Shown here: positions 1 to 10,325 of the stretch, in pieces
How positions within the stretch are numbered: position 1 is the stretch's first letter
How the letters are laid out: each line of letters starts with the position of its first letter
Assembly (NCBI GenBank): GCA_030549205.1
Contig: JAUKTV010000007.1
Coordinates: 682,001 to 746,000, forward strand
Direction of reading: 5' to 3'
Length of the DNA: 64,000 nucleotides
Source: Apiosordaria backusii
Taxonomy: Eukaryota; Ascomycota; Sordariomycetes; Sordariales; Lasiosphaeriaceae
The notes under the pieces: generated by a model
Told to the model about the DNA's origin: nothing
What the model saw: only the letters and a program-made list of their open reading frames with translations
Databases searched by the model: none
Translations under genes and position numbers: made by a program

Positions 1-432
1 TTTGCTCGCCCTGGGGGTGCTAGGGACTGTTGCTGGGGAATGCGACGTGAACGATGCAGAAAGAAAGAAGAGAGCTTCTCCAAAAATGCGACTGCAAAAA
101 AATTGATGGGTTTGCGCCTGCTGCCCCCCGGCGAGAGTTTGGGCGGTGTGGGTTTCGCAGGTGGCAGAAACTGCACGCTTACCTAATGCCAGCTTGCTGG
201 GTCCTGCCGAGCAAAGCTGCACAGCCAACCAACCCGCAACCTGGAAACACCTCGTCCAGCAAACACCAGCCAACAACTTGGAACCGTCATCCCCCATCCA
301 CAGCAACTCGCCTTCAACCGCTTGCTTCGACTTCTCTCAACACACGCATCGCAACCCCAATTCCATCGCCCCCGAGCTTTTCATTTTCGAATTTTCCACC
401 AGTCGATACAGCTTCGTGCTTAAACATTCACA
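1..432. other. Upstream region of the V-ATPase subunit c gene
   Basis: No gene is supported here. The stretch is rich in CAAC and CTCC tracts just before the start codon at 433, as expected for a fungal 5' leader. The open frames crossing it run into the introns of the downstream gene and have no recognisable protein features. The window edge cuts whatever lies further upstream. Confidence 0.6.
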
Positions 433-1350
433 ATGTCGGATCTCTGGTAAGCCGCTAGCCCGGGGCTGTCCCCTCACAGTCAACCACCACAACACGCGGA
501 GGCTGGAGCTACTCGCTACACTCATCCAACAACCACCACCACCCTCTTCAACACCATGCATTGGCCCTGCGCATCTGCTGCGATGCATTCTTGACTGACT
601 TTGCTAACATGATTTCTTTTGCAGCCCCGTCTACGCGGTTAGTACCCTCGCTCCACCCCGTTGAAACCAACATCAGCTCTGCGGCGTCGGCGAATCCTCC
701 TCGCTTCCATATCGACTCGATATCAACACCAACAATCAAGCATACATGTACTGACATACCATGACAGCCCTTCTTCGGCGCCATGGGCTGCACCGCGGCC
801 ATCGTATTCACCTGCATGGGTGCCTCGTACGGTACCGCGAAGTCCGGTGTTGGTATCGCCGCCATGGGTGTTCTCCGTCCTGATCTCATCGTCAAGAGTA
901 TGTGGCGGCCGACGACATCCCTCCCAAGCCAAGCGATGCTGGACTAACCCTTGTATCTCTCTCCAGACATTGTTCCCGTCATCATGGCTGGTATCATTGG
1001 TATCTACGGTCTCGTCGTGTCTGTCTTGATTTCCGATGCTCTCACACAAGACTCGTACGCCCTCTACACTGGTTTCGTACAGCTCGGTGCCGGTCTCTCG
1101 GTCGGTCTCGCTGGTTTGGCTGCTGGTTTCGCTATTGGTATCGTTGGTGATGCCGGTGTCCGTGGTACTGCTCAACAACCGAGGCTGTTCGTCGGCATGA
1201 TTCTCATTCTCATTTTCGCTGAAGTCTTGGGTAAGTTCGTCTGTGTGATAGGTGCGCGGCAACGAATGCTAACATGGCCCAGGTCTGTACGGCTTGATTG
1301 TTGCTCTTCTCATGAACTCGAAGGCTACTATCAACATTGTCTGCGCTTAA
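433..1350 (+). CDS. vma-3: V-type proton ATPase 16 kDa proteolipid subunit c
   Basis: This is the proton-translocating ring subunit of the Vo sector of the vacuolar ATPase, in the vacuolar and endosomal membrane. Five exons (433..446, 625..637, 768..897, 967..1230, 1283..1350) join with matching phases into 162 residues, the usual family length. The protein is almost entirely four hydrophobic helices with the two-fold repeated glycine-rich pattern of the family. The proton-binding glutamate is E138, in the fourth helix motif FAEVLGLYG. The conserved loop GDAGVRGTAQQPRLFVGM is present. Exons 1 and 2 are only 14 and 13 coding nucleotides, so gene finders may miss the N-terminus MSDLCPVYAPFF. 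The start is the first ATG of exon 1 and is supported by the typical subunit c N-terminus. The family assignment is very secure; only the exact micro-exon edges are inferred. Confidence 0.96.
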
Positions 1351-2127
1351 GCGTGTCTTTTGGTTCTCGCCGCGGGCAGATGTGGACGGACAAGATGTTT
1401 TAATCAACAAATCCATATTCCAACGCGGATCACACATCCATACATCGCCTCGTCCCGTGCCTGCAATGGGTTCCGGGACAGGGGCACATCCGGGGTTGTC
1501 ATGGCATTGGCGAGATGATTGGTATACATTATTTGGGGGTTGAGCGAGCGGCGTATCTCGACGATTGGAACAGGTTAATGGTTTGGTGGCAACTCGGAAC
1601 GTACATGTACTATTGTCTCATTATGGTTGCTTTATCACACTCGTGGGGTCTGGTTTTCTTTTTCTCATCATAGACGGATGATGGGCAAAGACTGTAGTTT
1701 AGGTTGGAATGGTGTTCTTTGCTATGTTGTCTCTTGCTGTGCTTTTGTGCTGTGATAATAGGATGGCGGTATCGTGTATTGGTAGAGTAAGTCTCACACT
1801 TTTTTCTGTTGGACTATTTCACTGACGCTGGCATAGTATTCGAGTATTCGACGTTCTGCTACTCTCTTATGCCTGCCAATTGCCCCCCAAGCCGTCTTCT
1901 AGACCCTGGCAATAAGATCAAAATACGGTCGCTGTAAATTCTTGGTCAAGATTCCGAGAGAAGCATCTGCTGTTCCGGAGGAGGAACAGAAGGTTGAACC
2001 AAGCCATATATAATAAACCTTTTAGATGGTTGTATCAGTCTTCCCCACAGCATATGACAAGACCACACCGGCTTGCTCCACCACAAAAACTCAACTTCCC
2101 ACACCACTCCACAACCCAAATAGCCTC
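1351..2127. other. Intergenic region between vma-3 and tRNA-Lys
   Basis: This holds the 3' untranslated region of the V-ATPase gene and the 5' flank of the tRNA. No coding frame with protein-like composition is visible on either strand. An A/T-rich stretch around 2007-2021 (ATATATAATAAACC) precedes the tRNA. Confidence 0.5.
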
Positions 2128-2214
2128 GCCCGGCTAGCTCAATCGGTAGAGCGTGAGACTCTTAAGGAGTACTCTGAAATCTCAAGGTTGTGGGTTCGAC
2201 CCCCACGTCGGGCT
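2128..2214 (+). tRNA. tRNA-Lys (anticodon CUU) with a 14-nt intron
   Basis: A full cloverleaf can be drawn. The acceptor stem GCCCGGC (2128-2134) pairs with GTCGGGC (2207-2213), with one G-T wobble, and the discriminator base is T2214. The D arm contains TAGCTCAATCGG (A box). The anticodon stem TGAGA/TCTCA closes a loop with CTT at 2161-2163. The T arm GTGGG-TTCGACC-CCCAC holds the B box. An intron occupies 2165-2178, one base after the anticodon, the standard eukaryotic position. Removing it leaves a 73-nt mature tRNA. CTT reads AAG lysine codons. Confidence 0.97.
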
Positions 2215-2241
2215 CAATTCCCGATCATTGATCAACTTCAA

Positions 2242-2246
2242 TTTTT
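2242..2246 (+). terminator. RNA polymerase III T-run terminator
   Basis: Five T residues lie 28 nt downstream of the tRNA-Lys 3' end, with a second T run a few bases later. This is the expected Pol III stop signal. It is assigned by position and composition only. Confidence 0.6.
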
Positions 2247-2413
2247 GTGTTTTTGTCAGTGTCGTGCACGGGGCGGACGTACGTTCTGGCTGGCATCTCT
2301 CCCTTCTTTTTGTTGTTGGGTGTATATATGATTGGTTTCGGTAATGTCATTCTGGTACCTTGAGAGGCCTACTTGTTCAAACATGTACAGTGCCATCCAA
2401 CCATCCGCCTAGC

Positions 2414-3824
2414 TTAAGTGCTACGGCACGGCTCAGTTCGGTCGACCTGTATAGCTTTCTTCTCCATATCGTCGAGGATCTTGTCAATATAGTCCCCTGC
2501 TGCCGAAAGGTGAAGGATATGGGCAATGGCGCGGTGGAGTGCTAAAAGCCGTGACAAGGGAGGATCGATGCTCCGGCTCTCGGTGAGGAAGAGTGTACGC
2601 GTAACAGGGACCAGACGTCCCACGATAAAAGAAGGGAGAAAGGAGCCGATTCGGTAGGTATGTGGTGGTTGGTCAGAGACAGGCTCGAAAAACAACTCAA
2701 AGTCGCCAAAAAGGCAGTGCAGGGTGTGGGTTAGCGTGATGGCGTTCCGTGGTCGATCAATGTCGTTACCAGCAAGTAGATCGACGACACCATAGTCAAG
2801 CATATTGAGGATCGCAAGGGCGGCTTCTTTCGAACGAGATAATTGGGAATCTGCATCCCGTGACGTAAGGGAATGGGGAAGGATATGTGCTACTTCTAGA
2901 CGCTCAAACTGCGTTTCGCCCGGAAGCAAATTTCCATCGTCGTCCGAAAGCAAATTTCCATCGTCGTCCTTCGCATCATCGCCATATTTTCTCACACGAT
3001 TTAGTGCTTCGGTTATGTCGAATCGACGACTTATGACACAACGATGCCGGTCGCGGATGAGGCACGCACCGCGGAGCTCTGCCACTCGTTCTGGCGTGCC
3101 GACCAGGTCTTGGGATTCTCCTCCTTGGGAATGGTATACTGGGGAAGGCTGCAGTGTCTTTTTTGTGGAGGCTTTTACTAGGAGACATTAGCAGAAGTTG
3201 AGACGGCACGTCGTGGATAAAAATAGAGAGTCCGACTTAAAACAAAGGCCTTCAAACATAGTGATGAGGTATTAAAAGATAGTCGAATGGCCTTAAAAAA
3301 TAATTAATAGGCGTTCCATTTATATCCCAATGCCTATTAAATCATCTTTAATACGTATCGACTATCTTTAAAGGCCTATTCACTATCTTTCAAGACCTTT
3401 ATTTTATATAGCAGTCTCTATTTTCGTTATCCACAACGTGGACGGCAAGGAGGGGAGGCCGTGTCTTACGAGGGAGGAAAAGGTTGTCGAAGAGATGCTC
3501 TGCAAAGCGAACCAAGGCGGGTTCCAGCTCGGCATTGCTGAAATCAACGTCATCATCTTCGCCGTTTATTGGGAGTGCCACGGACTGGAAAAAAGCTCGG
3601 AGATAAATATCTTGTGATGTCTCTGAGCATGAATATTCGTACGTGAGGCGGATGAGCAAGGGGCGGTTGTAAGAACGTCCCGTCCGGTCGCTTGATTCTG
3701 TCGCTTCGAAGTGGTTTATGATGCGGTAAAATTTGCGCCTTGCTTGATCACGCAAACCTGGTTGTTCTAGCGGCGCCACTGATGCGGGATAGGTAATTCC
3801 TTCAAGAGTGTTGGGGCTGGCCAT
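2414..3824 (-). CDS. HNH-nuclease-domain protein with a transposon-bearing intron
   Basis: Two exons (3824..3470 and 3177..2414) splice in phase 1 into 372 residues. The C-terminal half carries an HNH-type layout: ACLIRDRHRCVISR (about residues 156-169), AHILPHS with H216/H220, and RNAITLTHTLHCLFGDFE with N263 and H272. This matches the fungal HNH domain family, whose members are often present in many copies and have no settled function; nuclease activity is inferred. The start is ATG 3824 (MASPNTLEG). The 292-nt intron has a good donor (GTAAGA), a CTAAT branch site and a TAG acceptor. It contains an inverted-repeat element at 3207..3440, and without it the intron would be about 53 nt. A 24-bp in-frame tandem duplication (2924-2971) repeats DDDGNLL. 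The frame is otherwise intact, so the gene may still be expressed. Cellular role unknown. Confidence 0.82.
3207..3440 (-). mobile_element. MITE-like element, copy 1, inside the HNH gene intron
   Basis: A 234-bp A/T-rich element with terminal inverted repeats. It begins CACGTCGTGGATAA, and the reverse complement of its end begins CACGTTGTGGATAA. Inner bases of the ends also match (AATAGAGA, then AAAGGCCTT/AAAGGTCTT). The flanks carry the 5-bp direct duplication GACGG, read on the plus strand. The interior has repeated GATAGT and AGGCCT words and no coding frame. These features fit a non-autonomous DNA transposon; the superfamily cannot be named from this. It lies wholly between the donor and acceptor of the HNH gene intron. 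Orientation is arbitrary. Confidence 0.8.
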
Positions 3825-3915
3825 CCTATCGTCATTCGTTGATGTGGTGCAAAGAAAAAGTCGAGTCGCTGCAATATGTAAAGAGGAGGAACATGAACCA
3901 AAGTGCAGCGGTAAG

Positions 3916-4170
3916 CACGTTGTAAACAAAAAAATGGAGACTGCCACTTTAAAAAAAGACCCTGAAAGATAGTGAACAGGCTTTAAAAGATAGTCGATAG
4001 GCCTCAAAAAATAGTCGATAGGCCTCAACATTACATGATAGGCGTTCCAATTGTATATAAATGCGTATTAAACTATGTTTAAAACCTATCAACTATCTTT
4101 CAATACCTTATAATTATCTTTAAAGACGTTTATTTTAAGTAGCAGTCTCTATTATTTTGTCCACGACGTG
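3916..4170 (-). mobile_element. MITE-like element, copy 2, upstream of the HNH gene
   Basis: A second, longer (255 bp) and diverged copy of the element at 3207..3440, in the same orientation. The ends are CACGTTGTAAACAAAA and, on the other strand, CACGTCGTGGACAAAA. Both copies share GAGACTGC near the termini and ATAGGCGTTCCA in the middle. No clear target duplication remains; instead the inverted match extends three bases outward (AAG/CTT). It begins 92 nt upstream of the HNH gene ATG and so probably lies in that gene's promoter or leader. Confidence 0.75.
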
Positions 4171-4207
4171 CTTCCTTGCAACAGCGACACACATTCGAGA
4201 AAGACAC

Positions 4208-4267
4208 GTGGGACGTTTCCTCGTGGGACGTTTCCTCGTGGGACGTTTCCTCGTGGGACGTTTCCTC
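4208..4267 (+). repeat. Four perfect 15-bp tandem repeats
   Basis: The unit GTGGGACGTTTCCTC occurs four times without a mismatch. It starts 37 bp outside the second MITE-like copy. No coding frame with recognisable features uses it. Perfect identity suggests recent expansion or slippage. Confidence 0.95.
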
Positions 4268-5855
4268 CTTGACCATTATCAATCATCTGTTTGGAGGTGG
4301 GTATTTCGGACTCGATCAACTTCCCTGAACAACTTCTTATAAAACGCTTGAGTACTGTATATCAAGATACGGACTAATAAAAGGTACCAGAGAAGCATCA
4401 TGCACACAGTATCTCAAATGGACGGCAGATGGTTTTTGCACAAGTAGTCCTAACGATAGAATGCTATCGTCCTTGCCAGGCTCTTCACCTCGGCGTCATC
4501 CTCTCTACCCACCGGCTTCCTGTCATGTCTTCCTAGTGCCGCTCCACCAAGGCCGCTATCGTGACTTACCGACGATGTAGAAGCTTTCTGAGGTATTCAC
4601 AAAGTTTACCCGGGCGTGTCAACAAAAGCAGGGTTTTCTTCCTCCCTCTCAATCCTATCAAGGAGGATGAAGCCCCGATTACGGCGAACGAAAGAATAAA
4701 CAAACGTTCAACTCTTTTCATGATGCAGATCTCGAAACCCCATACCCACAGGGTGTCACCCAAGCAAACCATCTGAACTCCGTGCAGTTCCCGTCAACGG
4801 GAACCAAAGCTTCCCGCAAACTCCAGGATTCAAATACTAGTATTCGGGACGGTTTTCTTTCAGCCTCAAACGAGGCGAAGGAGCCGCTAATCTTCATATG
4901 TCACCTCTTTCCGTTCATGGGGTGTGTGATGTTCTTCTCTCGAGGTGGAGGTGGAGAATGTGACAGCGCAACTCGGAAAGCAACCAACAACAATGGACAC
5001 GATGGTGTGCATTACCTAATACTAGTATTCCGTTGTGTTGGGTGCCGCACCAGCCACAGGTGAGGCTGGTGAGAGGGTCCAGTACGGACGGGTTCATCCA
5101 GTCAAGGCAGGGAACGTGTGTGACAGATTTGTGGCACGGTCATTGTTCATGCAAGGGAATGCGGTAACTGCCGCGCTGAGTGGTCAATTCCTCACACTTC
5201 AGCGATGGGTGCCCGGGTAGATCCCCGCAATTTTGGTTGCGATCCTGCCAATCCAATGTCTGTCACTCGCTGCTTCTCGGCTGGGCGAGCGAGAAGGGAC
5301 TTGACCAGGGTCGGGAGAGGTTGTTGCAGTGCAGCCGGCCCAGTGTGTGCTGCCAGCAAACACACACAGCAGCAGCAGCAGCTCTTGGCCAAAAAAGAGG
5401 CAGTTGGTACACATTTTTTGGGGGCTGTTTTTTTTCGTTGATTTGATTCTCTCGTCACGCGTGTTCCGTTCCCCCCCTTTTCTCACACACACATCCTCAC
5501 TCTCACCGCTTGAGTGTGCATGAGGAAAATTACATTCCTACCTCAAAAGGGCAGGACTTTCGTACCTAGAGCCTTACCTCGCCTCTCACTCGCGCAAATC
5601 GCATCGATAGACGTTACACGCACGCCGCTTTCGCTACGCTACCCACCTAGGGAATACTAGTATCCAGATCGATCAACGACAGGGGTGGGTGTTGGTGTTG
5701 TTGCTGTGGCCTCACACCACAATTTCCCCTAAGCACAGTTCTTTTTTTTTCTTTTTTGCTGCTTATCGTTTTTTGGCGATTTGCTCCGAGAGCGCTACAT
5801 TACTCCCCGAGTATAAAGACTGCGCGCACCCGTCGCGTTGCTCTTGTCTTTCGAG
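4268..5855. other. Divergent intergenic region, HNH gene to erg4
   Basis: No gene is supported. The region should hold the erg4 promoter and leader. It includes three copies of the palindrome-like word AATACTAGTAT (4833, 5018, 5653), a CAG microsatellite near 5371-5381 and pyrimidine-rich tracts at 5740-5760. Open frames here overlap on both strands and look random. Confidence 0.55.
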
Positions 5856-7850
5856 ATGTCCACCGGTAGCAGATATTCTCTGAGGCAGACGCCAAGGTGA
5901 GTGATACTCTTTTTTCTTTCTTATCGTTTCCTTTGTCGTTGTTCACCTCTTCCCTCTCTGGCGCAAACCGGTTCGCGTTTCGGTGTTTACACTCACCGAG
6001 GGGCTCACCTTGTTGTGGTGTGGCCAGCTGGTCAGCTGGAATGCGCCGAGATCATGCCACCCTTTTACCCTACCAATTGGACCTTTGCTTGGTGATCAAT
6101 GGTATCCTAACAGTATGCATGTATTAGGAAAAAAGAATTGTTTGATGGCATGGTAGAGACGCCTGCTCGCCGCAACCTCCGTCGCAAGAACCAGTCCTCC
6201 ATCACAGAGTCTGACGCCGAGTCTACCTCAGCCTCCGAGACCACCGCCGTCATGGCCGGCAAATCTGTGCGCCAGCGCGGCGTCGCCAAGTTCACCGAGC
6301 ACGTCGACGAGGTGGACGAGGTCCCTACCGCCCCCACTACTCCTGAGAGCGATTCCTCCAAGCCCCTCCTCGACACCAAGGCGAAGACCAATGGCGCCAG
6401 CAAGAAAGATGAGAAGATTGTCGACGGGTGGAAGCCCGGTATGGATCCCAAGGTCGACCTCTCAGGCGAGTACGAATTCGGTGGGCCGTGGTTCGTCTCG
6501 GTCATGATGATCGGTTTCCCAGTTCTCATGTGGTACATGTGGATCGGCGCTGAGTACTACGATGGCAAACTCCCTCTCCCCGAGGCCGGTCAGTCTTGGG
6601 GTGACTTTGGCAAGCATCTCTTCAACCTTTGCTACACCGGCGCGTTTCCCCATGCCAAGGCGTGGTTGATCTACTGGACGTTTTTCATTGTGGAGGGTGC
6701 CATGTACTGCCTCATGCCCGGTGTCTGGGCATATGGCAAGCCCCTCCCGCACAAGAACGGTGAGCAGCTCAAGTACTACTGCTCGGCCTACTCCTCGTTC
6801 TACACCACCATCGCCCTGGTCGCCGGGCTTCACTTCTCTGGCGTCTTCCCTCTGTACACCATCCTCGATGAATTCGGACCCTTGCTTAGCGTGTCCATAT
6901 TCAGCGGCTGGCTGGTCTCGTTCGTCGCTTACTTCTCGGCCCTCTACCGCGGCGCCCAGCACCGCATGTCGGGTAACCACGTCTATGATTTCTTCATGGG
7001 TGCCGAGCTCAACCCCCGCATGTTTGGCATTCTCGACTTCAAGATGTTCTTTGAGGTGCGCATGCCCTGGTACATTTTGTTCCTGCTGTCTTGCGCGGCC
7101 GCGGCCCGACAGTGGGACCAGTACGGATATGTCTCTGGAGAAGTCGGTTTCCTGGTGCTCGCTCACTACCTCTATGGCAATGCTACTTCCAAGGGCGAGG
7201 AGCTGATCGTCTCGAGCTGGGACATGTACTATGAGAAGTGGGGCTTCATGTTGATCTTCTGGAACTTGTCTGGCGTCCCTCTTTCGTATTGCCACTGCAC
7301 GCTGTACCTGGCCAACCACGACCCTGCGACGTACAGGTGGAACCGGTATTTCTTGGTCGCGCTTTATGTGGCGTACCTGTTTGTGTACTGGGTTTGGGAC
7401 ACGACCAACAGCCAGAAGAATGCGTTTAGGGCGATTGAGAAGGGGAAGCTGGTCAAGAGGAAGACTTTCCCTCAGCTGCCGTGGCAGGTGGTGAAGAACC
7501 CCAAGGTGATCGAGACGGGGCTGGGGGACAAGATTTTGGCGGATGGGTGGTACGGCAAGGCGAGAAAGATTCACTACAGCTGCGACACCTTTTTTGCGCT
7601 GTCGTGGGGGTTGATTACTGGATTTGAGAGCCCTTTTCCGTGGTTTTATGGGGTTTTCTTTACGATTATGATTGCGCACAGGGCGTGGAGGGATATCCAC
7701 CGGTGTAGGGAGAAGTATGGGGAGGCTTGGAAGGAGTATGAGAGGCAGGTGCCTTATTTGTTTATTCCGGTGAGTTCTGACCCCCCTGGATGAAATTGAG
7801 AGTGGGAAAGGGTGGGAACTAATGATTTTTGTGTGTAGTACGTCTTTTAA
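5856..7850 (+). CDS. erg4: Delta(24(24(1)))-sterol reductase (Erg4)
   Basis: The last enzyme of ergosterol synthesis; it reduces the C-24(28) double bond with NADPH in the ER membrane. Three exons (5856..5896, 6128..7769, 7839..7850) give 564 residues. The last exon encodes only YVF and the stop. Signatures of the ERG4/ERG24 family are all present: EYEFGGPW, GNHVYDFFMGAELNPR, KMFFEVRMPWY, GEELIVSSWDM, SGVPLSYCHCTLYL, ADGWYGKARKIHY and the C-terminal VPYLFIPYVF. The spacing matches Erg4 rather than the C-14 reductase Erg24. About 100 hydrophilic, Ser/Thr-rich N-terminal residues precede the membrane part, longer than in yeast. Exon 1 (MSTGSRYSLRQTP) was chosen because its donor GTGAGT joins in phase to RKKELFDGM; the frame downstream has no ATG before residue 22. 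Confidence 0.94.
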
Positions 7851-8788
7851 GCTTGATCTTGTGCAGCGAGGCACAAAAGTCCCGAGGGGTTGGAGCCGCG
7901 GTTGCATTGCAGGAGTTGGGTCCGGGTATCTGCACTGCAAGGCTGAGTGATTGGCCTGCGGTGTGACATGTTCCTAGCAGTAGCAGTAGCGGCGGCGGCT
8001 AAAAAGATGTGATGAACAGATGGGTTGGGATGGGGTGGGATGGAGAGATGAAGAAAGAATGATGACTTCCCAGGAGATGGGGTGAAGATTGATTTGATGA
8101 ACATGGGATGATGACTGGGTAGGTAGGGTAGGTCAGGATGGGCAATGAAATGGACGGTTGGGTGGATGGATGGGCGGGTAGGTTAAGGATAGGGACGGAC
8201 GGACGGGATACCCTCGGGGTGGTGAGTGAGTTGGTAGGATCAACTCTGCGCGGACGGAAAATGATAGGAAGAAGGGGGATGGAATAGGGGAAAGGGTGGG
8301 AAAGGATGGGAGAGGGGAAGGTGGTCAAAATTTGTGCTTTCACTACTTGCAGTTTACGGTTTGCTTCTTTTTTTGCTTGTTGCGAATTTACTCCTGGCAA
8401 AAGGCATGCAACGCGAGCAGGCGAAAGTGGAGCGGGCGAGTTCGGATGGGAGGGAGGGTTTTATCTCATGTTGTAATCGTTAATGACTTTTGCTGCTTCT
8501 TTATTTTCGGAGAGTATATATTTATTGGATTATTTTGTTTTGCGATTGCTTCATTTGTATGGTTTGGTTTATTGTGTGAGGATGAGCGAGCGAGCGATAG
8601 ACAGCGTGCGAGCCTGTCCTGTTGGAATTGCTTTTGCTGGCTGACTTGTTTATTTGTTTGGTGTGTATCAGAGCTGGCGGGAGACTTGATAAGCTCTCTG
8701 TGAGGTGATGGCAGGACAGAAAACAAACACGCTTTTTTGTTTATTCCACATCTACCAGGTACTCTATCCTTTTAATCCCCCCAATTTT
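7851..8788. other. Convergent intergenic region, erg4 to QTRT2
   Basis: Both neighbouring genes end here, so the region holds two 3' untranslated regions. The plus strand is strikingly G-rich from about 8019 to 8310, with many GGGT/GGGA words. It includes a run at 8022-8039 fitting the four-G-tract quadruplex pattern. No coding sequence is supported. Confidence 0.6.
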
Positions 8789-10325
8789 CTACTCCTTCAC
8801 CACCTCCCCCAACCCCTTCTCCTGTAGTTCCTTCGCCCCATCACCCTCGGGCACTTGCACAGGCGTCTGCGTCGTCTCGGGGACTTCTTCCACAGGAGTC
8901 TCCCCCTCAGCAGTAGGTCCCAGCTCCCTCCACGCAGGCTTATTCCTCTTCTTCCCTGCATTCTCCTCCCCCCCTTGGCTCATATACTGGTACCCCCTCG
9001 CCCTGGGCCTCTCCCCCACCCCCGCCGGCATCTCGGGGTCGTATACCCGGCTGAAGTTTATTCTTTCTCGCTCAAACGTTCCATTTTTGATGGTGGTTTG
9101 TATCCCCGAGAAGAACTGGGAAAGAACAGCGTGGTTGTGGACCTGAAGCAACGTCCACCCGAGCATTTCCCTCGCTTGGAGGAGGTGGTGAACATACGCC
9201 CTGTGATGGCTTGCGCAGGCGTAACAACTGCAGCCTTCACTCAGGGGTGATACAGCGGTTTTGAAATTGGGGAGGGATAAATCGATGCCTAATGGTAGGT
9301 GGGAACTGGCACCAGAAGGGGCAGGGGCGGGCAAGGTGAAATCCAAAGCGATGCCAGCGTCGGATACGGCGTTTGTTATTAGCGGGAGGGTGAACAAGTC
9401 GATACCGAGGGAGATGTGCCTGAGGATTTGGTGGGGGTTGCTTGGGTTGCTGAGGGACAACAGGGGGAGGGATAAGAGAGAAGATTGGTGGGTGGAGAGG
9501 TCGGGGAGGATGTCTGGGTCGTGGATGGCTAGGCCGGAGAGTTGATGGGAAGGTAAATAGTCTTCTGCGAGGCGGGAGAGGTATTCCCATTGGATTGGGT
9601 AGGGGATTGGGAGGACGGGGGCAAAGGTTGTTGTGCTGGGGGATAAGGGGGAGGAGAACCAGTCGACTATCCACTCGTCTGTTCGCTCTGCCATGCGCAA
9701 GGCGCGTTTGGAGGTGGGGGTGGCGGTGGTGTTGTTTGTTAGGTCTGCCAAGGGGATGGAGATGTCGGGTTGGAGGGTGGAGATGGCGGAGAGGTACTCG
9801 GTAGTGGAGAGGTTTTGGAAGCCGGTGTTGGTGAAGATGGAGATGGACTTGGTGGAGTTGCCGATGGGGGAGGGGACGGCGGGGAGGCGGCGGGCGGCGA
9901 GGAGGGTGGTGATGTGGGAGGGGGTGCCGGTGAAGCTGTGTAAGGGGGTGGGGTGGGTTGTGCTGGTTGGGGCGCTGAAGATGGGTGGTGGGCGGGAGAG
10001 GTTTTGCTGGGATTTTTCGACGACTTGTATTTTGAACGGTTAGTGAGGGAATGGAAGGGGGATGAAAGGGGGACTGACAGTCTTCAAGGGAGAAGTAAGC
10101 ACCGCTCACTTGTAAGTGCTTGCTGATATTGTCAGGGGTGACATGAGGCAGAGTGCCGCGTGAAGTGACAGCGATAAAATTTGGAGTGTCGATGGGGCGA
10201 CGTCCTGGAAAGGCCAGACGACCAATTCTGGCAGTTGCTGATGTGCCCTCTTTGAGAGCCGAGGACAAAATTTCAAATCTCATGGCTGTCGACTCCGGTT
10301 CTTGGGCCTCAATATCAACCGTCAT
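8789..10325 (-). CDS. Queuine tRNA-ribosyltransferase accessory subunit 2 (QTRT2-like)
   Basis: Eukaryotic TGT is a heterodimer that swaps guanine-34 for queuine in GUN-anticodon tRNAs; this looks like the non-catalytic partner. Exons 10325..10079 and 10023..8789 are joined by a 55-nt intron with phase-1 splicing into 493 residues. The N-terminus contains ARIGRLAFPGR-PIDTPNFIAVTSRGTLPHVTPDNI, typical of QTRT2. Near the C-terminus the zinc site CSCYAC is followed by HHRAYVHHLLQAREMLGWTL and LQVHN, the TGT family zinc-binding block. The tail after about residue 420 is charged and low in complexity. The start is the ATG at 10325 (MTVDIEAQ); an upstream in-frame extension lacks family similarity. 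Budding yeast lacks this enzyme, but filamentous fungi keep it. The subunit type is inferred from the N-terminus. Confidence 0.87.

Noticed and set aside
5856..7850. C-14 sterol reductase (Erg24) as the identity of the sterol reductase
   Set aside because: EYEFGG, MSGNHVYDFFMGAELNPR and the spacing to ADGWYGKARKIHY match Erg4 throughout.
6462..7940. 492-codon frame on the minus strand opposite erg4
   Set aside because: It is the antisense shadow of a clearly identified enzyme; composition is random with no motif.
9237..10024. Extended reading of QTRT2 exon 1 through the intron
   Set aside because: Similarity to the family stops at the GTCAGT donor and resumes in another frame after the acceptor at 10024; the readthrough is His/Pro-rich noise.
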